This document shows positions 59,916 through 64,000 of a stretch of DNA of 64,000 bases, piece by piece. A program made the translations under genes and the position numbers. The DNA lies in contig CAVZLD010000015.1 in assembly GCA_963776055.1 (NCBI GenBank), forward strand, positions 1 to 64,000. Direction: 5' to 3'. The number at the start of each line of letters is the position of its first letter. Position 1 is the stretch's first letter. The notes beneath the pieces are model-generated. The model was given only the letters and a program-made list of their open reading frames with translations, ran no database searches and had not been told where the DNA came from. Source of the stretch: CAVZLD01 sp963776055 (GTDB lineage: Bacteria > Planctomycetota > Planctomycetia > Pirellulales > Pirellulaceae).

Positions 59916-61296
59916 CAACGGTGGAGGAGCGGACAAAAGTCGAGCAACACGGTGGCGGTACGCACACTCCTCCTTCGACATCGAAGCCATCCTCCGGTGG
60001 TCCCGAGGACGACAGGTCGGGAAACGCCGCAAGGTCTTCCAATCCGGCAACATCTGTTCGCGCCAGTCGTTGGGAGCGTTGGCTGGCAAGGCGAATCTAC
60101 CGCCGGCTGCAGGGCATGCGGCATGGTGTATTGCAGATCGACGATCATGCCGGTCGTCACCAGTTCGGTTCCCCCGTCGAAGACCTGCCGATTTGTCGGA
60201 TCCAGGTCGACCATCCGCGATTCTACCGGGACCTTGCCTGGCAGGGCTCGATGGGGGCCGCCGATGCGTACTTGCGAGGCGATTGGTCGGTCGACGACCT
60301 GGTGCCGCTGTTCCAAGTTCTTCGCGCAACGCGAAAGCGATGGAAGACTTGGAAGGACCCGCACAGTGGCTCCTTGCCCCGGTCAACTGGCTGCGTAAGA
60401 AGGCGACGAGGAATACGAAGCGCGGAAGTCGAAAGAACATCGAAGCGCACTACGACCTGGGCAACGAGTTCTTTCGCACCTTCCTGGATGAGACGATGAC
60501 TTACTCGAGCGGAATCTTCCGCTCGCCGGAAGATTCATTAGGGGATGCCTCTCGAGAAAAATACGACCGGATCTGCCGCAAGTTGCGGTTGCGACCCGAG
60601 CATCATGTCGCCGAAATCGGCACGGGGTGGGGCGGCTTTGCGGTCCATGCGGCCAGTCGGTATGGCTGCCGCGTGACAACAACGACGATTTCCCAACAAC
60701 AGGGGCGGTATGCTCGCGAATTGATGCGGAAAATGGGACTCGATCATCGCGTGACGGTGCTCGACCAGGATTATCGAGAGTTGTGCGGGCAATTCGACCG
60801 ACTCGTCTCGATCGAGATGATCGAAGCGGTCGGGGCGGACTTTCTACCCGACTACTTCGGTCACTGTTCACGGCTGCTGAAACCCGATGGTGAACTCGCA
60901 TTGCAGGCGATTACCATCCCGGACCAGCGGTTTGACCTCTACCGCAGATCGATCGATTTCATCCAGCAATACGTGTTCCCAGGTGGGTGCCTTCCGTGCC
61001 TGACCGCGATCGCCGCTGCCGTGAAGCGGACGACTGATCTCCAACTTTTCCACTACGAAGATATCACGGCGCACTACGCGGAGACCATTCATCGCTGGCG
61101 CACTCGCTTCTTTCGCCACCTGCCGGCAATTCGCGATCTGGGGCTCGACGACCGGTTCATTCGCACTTGGGACTACTATCTGGCCTACTGCGAAGCCGGA
61201 TTTCTGGAACGTTGGATCGGCGCGGGACAGTGGCATTGGGTGAAACCGGATGCTCGTCCTTGTCCTGGCTGGCCCCGCGATTCTTCGCAAGCATGA
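59879..61296 (+). CDS. cfa: Cyclopropane-fatty-acid-synthase-type SAM methyltransferase, one frameshift
   Basis: ATG 59879 lies inside DUF1365. After a low-complexity start come RWERWLARRIYRRLQGM and AWQGSMGAADAYLRGDWSVD, typical of the CFA N-terminal domain. At about 60324 GCG should be GGCG; the frame then reads RKNIEAHYDLGNEFFRTFLD, MTYSSGIF, SAM motif VAEIGTGWGGFAVHAA, SIEMIEAVGADFLPDYF and FIQQYVFPGGCLPCL. Such enzymes transfer a methylene or methyl group to the double bond of phospholipid acyl chains. In this operon type the product may be a methylated rather than cyclopropane chain; that is inference. About 472 residues. Confidence 0.92.
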
Positions 61297-61439
61297 TCTG
61301 CGACGATGCCATCGGTCACGCTGCTCTATACGCTGTGGTGTTCTATCACAGGTTTGTCCGAGTTGGCAGGATCCGCCGGCGTGAAGCAGAGATTGGCTCC
61401 TGCAACAATCGCTCGGGCCGACGCGCACGCTGAGTTCGC

Positions 61440-62481
61440 TCAACGCGATTGGCGCAGGCTCCAATAGATAGTGCGCGACAAACCATTCCCGTCCCTCGTG
61501 AAACGCGAACAGCTCGGCACAGGCCATAAAGAAGATTCGCCAACGCTGCAATTGTCGACGAGTATCCGGGCAGCGTGGATCCTGTTGCAGGATGGAATCG
61601 ATTTCCCGTCGCTGCTGGTCCAAGCGATTGAGCCAGGCTTCGCAGGTTCGAGCATAATGTCGTCCGTTAACTTCCCACTGCTGACGTACACACAGGTCAT
61701 GCGGGAAGCGATGGAACCAGTTCGCCGCCGGCATCATGCCGCCCGAGAAAAAATGCTGCCCCATCCAACTGCTTGTGCCGTTATCTTCGAAAAGGTAAGT
61801 GTATTGGCGATGGCAAAAAATGTGGACGAACAATTTGGCGTTTGAGGTCATCCAGCTGGCGATTCGCCGAAGCAGTTCGCAATGGTTGCGGACATGCTCG
61901 AACATTTCCACCGACACGACGCGATCGAATTGTCCATCCGGTTGGAAGTTGGCGATGTTGGCGGTAACGACGCGTACGTTGTTCCATCGGTGCCGCGCAC
62001 AGATCGATTCGATGTGGGCCCGTTGCGTCTGCGAGTTCGAGAGTGCCGTGATGGAGCACTGGGGATAACGCTCGGCCAGCCACAGAGTCAGGGAGCCCCA
62101 GCCACAGCCCAATTCCAGGATCCGCTGACCATCCTCGATTTGCGCCCGTTGCGAGGTCATGTCCAGCATCGCGGCTTCCGCTTCATTCAGGGTGGTTTCG
62201 TCGCTGGCCCAGTAGCCCGAGCTGTATTTCCAGTGACGCCCCAGTACTTGTTCGAAGAACTCCGTGGGAACCTCGTAATGCTGCCGATTGGCCTCGTCGG
62301 CGCAGGCAACGAGCGGGCCTTGCGCGAGCTGACGGGCGAGTTGGTTTTGTCGGTCTGGTTGTTGGCTGACGTGCCGTGACTCTTGCCGCAATCGTGCGCG
62401 AAGCTGGTGACGAATTCCCGCCCGCAGTATCCTGTCAGGGATCCAGCCGGTTTCACACAGATCGATCAGAGACCAACTCAT
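61440..62481 (-). CDS. Second CFA-type SAM-dependent methyltransferase, 3' end shifted
   Basis: ATG 62481 overlaps the tatD stop by ATGA. The product contains NRQHYEVPTEFFEQVLGRHW, YSSGYWASDETTLNEAEAAM, SAM motif ILELGCGWGSLTLWLAERYP, SVEMFEHVRNHCELLRRIAS and the end FFMACAELFAFHEGREWFVA, HYLLEP. As written the frame runs on antisense through the cfa gene to 60868; a one-base shift just after HYLLEP gives a stop at 61440, about 347 residues, normal for the family. It differs clearly from the other methyltransferase and converges on it. It may be a second step of the same lipid modification or an unrelated enzyme in the nuo-tatD chain. Confidence 0.82.
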
Positions 62482-63278
62482 CGTGCGTCTTGGTGTTGTC
62501 CGATCGGAAGGTTGAAGAGTTTCCGCGCATTGTGGGTCGTCTGTTCGGCAAACTGCTCCGGCGTAACGCGGCGGGTTTCCGCAAGGCAGAGGGCCGTGTG
62601 CACGAGCAATGCGGGCTCGTTGGGGCGGGTCGACCGGCGTGGTTCCGGCGAAAGATAGGGTGCGTCCGTCTCGATCAGGATGCGGTCCGCGGGGATGCCA
62701 GCTGCCACGGCTCGTAGGTCCGCAGACTTCTTGTATGTCACCATTCCGGCAAAGCTGATGTGCAGCCCCAGATCCAGGCATTCCGCTGCCCCTTCGGCGT
62801 CGCCGGTGTAGGAGTGCATCACGCCTGGCAGCGGGCCACGGTCACAAGCCGCACGTAACATCGTGAGGATTTCCGGCAGGCAGTCTCGCATGTGGATGAT
62901 CACCGGCAGCCCGGTTTGCTGGGCCAGTCGAAGGTGACGGTCAAAGTACTCCTGTTGGAGTTCGAACGGAGTGTAGTCCCAGTGACGGTCCAGGCCGGTC
63001 TCGCCCACTGCGACCACTTTCGGCCGAGAGGCGAGCGGTACGATCTGCGACCAGTCCTCCGGTTTGGCCTCGGCGGCGTAATTCGGCTGGATTCCCACGG
63101 CGGCGAAAACGGGGGAATGCTGTTCGGCCAAGTGCACCGCCTGGAGGCTTGAAGAAGCGGTCGTTCCCACGGCAACGATCGAGACGACATTCGCTTGTTG
63201 GGTGCGCTGCACTACCGCGTCCGATTGGGACACGAGCTGCTCGTCGTCCAGGTGGGCGTGAGTGTCAATCCATTCCAT
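62478..63278 (-). CDS. tatD: TatD family metal-dependent hydrolase
   Basis: 266 residues from ATG 63278. Metal ligands DTHAHLDD near the start, VAVGETGLDRHWDYTP, VIIHMRDC, VMHSYTGDAEGAAECLDLG and ILIETDAPYLSPEPRR are all in place. TatD proteins are 3'-5' DNases. One base separates it from the ferritin-like gene and it overlaps the methyltransferase start. Intact. Confidence 0.96.
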   Translation of the reverse strand: MEWIDTHAHLDDEQLVSQSDAVVQRTQQANVVSIVAVGTTASSSLQAVHLAEQHSPVFAAVGIQPNYAAEAKPEDWSQIVPLASRPKVVAVGETGLDRHWDYTPFELQQEYFDRHLRLAQQTGLPVIIHMRDCLPEILTMLRAACDRGPLPGVMHSYTGDAEGAAECLDLGLHISFAGMVTYKKSADLRAVAAGIPADRILIETDAPYLSPEPRRSTRPNEPALLVHTALCLAETRRVTPEQFAEQTTHNARKLFNLPIGQHQDAR

Positions 63279-63279
63279 G

Positions 63280-63726
63280 TCACGTGGAAGTCACGGAAAG
63301 TTTGCCTTGATCCAGTTCATCCAGATTCTGCAAGTGGCCCTTCGCCGCCCCCAAAGCGTTCTCCGCCAGGGCCTTCGCGGCGGGAGCATCCGACAGCTGT
63401 GCGACGCATTCCTGGATCGTCTCGATCTCCTTTCGCTGACGAGCGGCGACTTCTCCCATCAGGTACTGCAGCGACAGATCATGCAGTCCCGTGAAGGACA
63501 TCGGGTACTCGCCCATGTGGGGGCGCCCGTGTTCCGCCAGAATCATGGCTCCCAACTGATCGGCGATCCACCGTTGATCGTCCGCGATTTCGCGCAACAC
63601 CTGGATCGTGCGCGAATCCCTTGCGGTTGACCAGGGGGTGGCACTGCACAAGTACTGCGGCAACGACCGGTGGTGCAGCACCAACAGCCGATTCAAAACG
63701 GGGACAGGACTTGTCTTGGGGGCCAT
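63280..63726 (-). CDS. Ferritin-like helical bundle protein
   Basis: ATG 63726 (MAPKTSPVPVLNRLLVLHHR). 148 residues, all helical: SLPQYLCSATPW, IQVLREIADDQRWIADQLG, GEYPMSFTGLHDLSLQYLMG and ALAENALGAAKGHLQNLDEL. The repeated helices with E/H/D pairs (DDQRW, GLHDLSLQYL) suggest a ferritin-like four-helix bundle, but a full metal site is not certain. It lies 14 bases after nuoN. Intact. Confidence 0.6.
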   Translation of the reverse strand: MAPKTSPVPVLNRLLVLHHRSLPQYLCSATPWSTARDSRTIQVLREIADDQRWIADQLGAMILAEHGRPHMGEYPMSFTGLHDLSLQYLMGEVAARQRKEIETIQECVAQLSDAPAAKALAENALGAAKGHLQNLDELDQGKLSVTST

Positions 63727-63740
63727 GCCGAGTCGGTTCC

Positions 63741-64000
63741 TCAGAAGAGATTTTTCGTCGCTGCCAGAGCCCACTCGTTGAGCCCGTTGGTGTACACGAT
63801 CAATGTCAGAACCGGAATCGTCAGCAACGCGAGGAACGCGAGGAAAGTGCCGGCCATTAGCGACAAGGGTGTTGCTGCGGCAATTTTCGCCGAGTCCAGC
63901 TCGGGATCAATCGTCATCACCTTCACGACTCGCAAGTAGTAAAACAGGCTGATCGCGGTATTCAACCCACCGACGACCAACAGCACCAATAAGAACCCGT
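63741..64000 (-). CDS. nuoN: NADH-quinone oxidoreductase subunit N, 3' end only
   Basis: The last 86 codons of the gene, continuing beyond the right edge. VGGLNTAISLFYYLRVVKVM is the conserved NuoN/antiporter-type helix near the C-terminus, followed by a last membrane helix (GTFLAFLALLTIPVLTLIVY). It couples quinone reduction to proton transfer in complex I. The rest of a nuo operon should lie to the right. Confidence 0.85.
   Translation of the reverse strand, partial: GFLLVLLVVGGLNTAISLFYYLRVVKVMTIDPELDSAKIAAATPLSLMAGTFLAFLALLTIPVLTLIVYTNGLNEWALAATKNLF

Noticed and set aside
60868..61439. Reverse-strand extension of the second methyltransferase antisense to cfa
   Set aside because: The translated tail has no methyltransferase character and a one-base shift restores a stop at 61440 at normal family length.

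Overview
The window looks like a chromosomal segment of a planctomycete (Pirellulales-like bacterium). The evidence is the six PEP-CTERM secreted proteins, a serine/threonine kinase fused to a TPR domain, an NxxGxxAF-repeat protein, dockerin-like Ca-binding repeats, copies of the CAGGCAGGATGCCTG palindrome, and a conserved housekeeping block of average-to-high GC. No taxonomic search was possible.

Layout. 1-16 kb is an accessory, mostly secreted-protein region: a beta-propeller/Calx-beta protein, a LamG protein, a membrane Ser/Thr kinase with TPRs, two tandem PD40 proteins, a trypsin-like protease with dockerin-like repeats and a DUF4932-like metallopeptidase. 16-24.8 kb carries a reverse-strand NxxGxxAF protein and then a run of unrelated small plus-strand ORFs, dispersed repeats, strong palindromes and a prophage capsid fragment beside tRNA-Pro(GGG). 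25-27.3 kb has pyrF and ndk converging on a 184-bp tandem repeat array. 28-31 kb is a reverse-strand operon of a GNAT protein and two M16 peptidases, one without the zinc motif. 31.3-39.4 kb is the SRP RNA, dnaX, ybaB, recR, rpoN, an RNase H-fold protein and glgB. 39.4-45 kb has a PpiD/SurA-like protein and topA. 45-53 kb is a MoxR/DUF58/vWA operon. 53-62.5 kb holds a probable membrane-lipid modification locus: an SDR-like epimerase and FAD oxidoreductase, divergent from a MerR-type regulator, a PQQ-like propeller, an amine oxidase, DUF1365 and a CFA-type methyltransferase, with a second CFA-type methyltransferase converging. The window ends with tatD, a ferritin-like protein and the 3' end of nuoN.

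Sequence quality matters here. Nearly every long gene, including rpoN, topA, pyrF, ndk and moxR, is split by a one-base shift, and most shifts lie in a short homopolymer. I treat these as sequence errors and annotate whole genes across them. Damage is densest in the first 9.5 kb, where true gene decay cannot be excluded.

The strongest biological signals are: (1) a ten-A run in dnaX with stop codons just after it in both other frames, predicting tau and gamma forms by slippage; (2) the regulated lipid-modification locus with a MerR regulator whose B12-like sensor domain has lost its histidines; (3) a tandem duplication that copied a kinase tail, an intergenic region and a signal peptide as one block; (4) the 184-bp array; (5) the mosaic region ending at tRNA-Pro.
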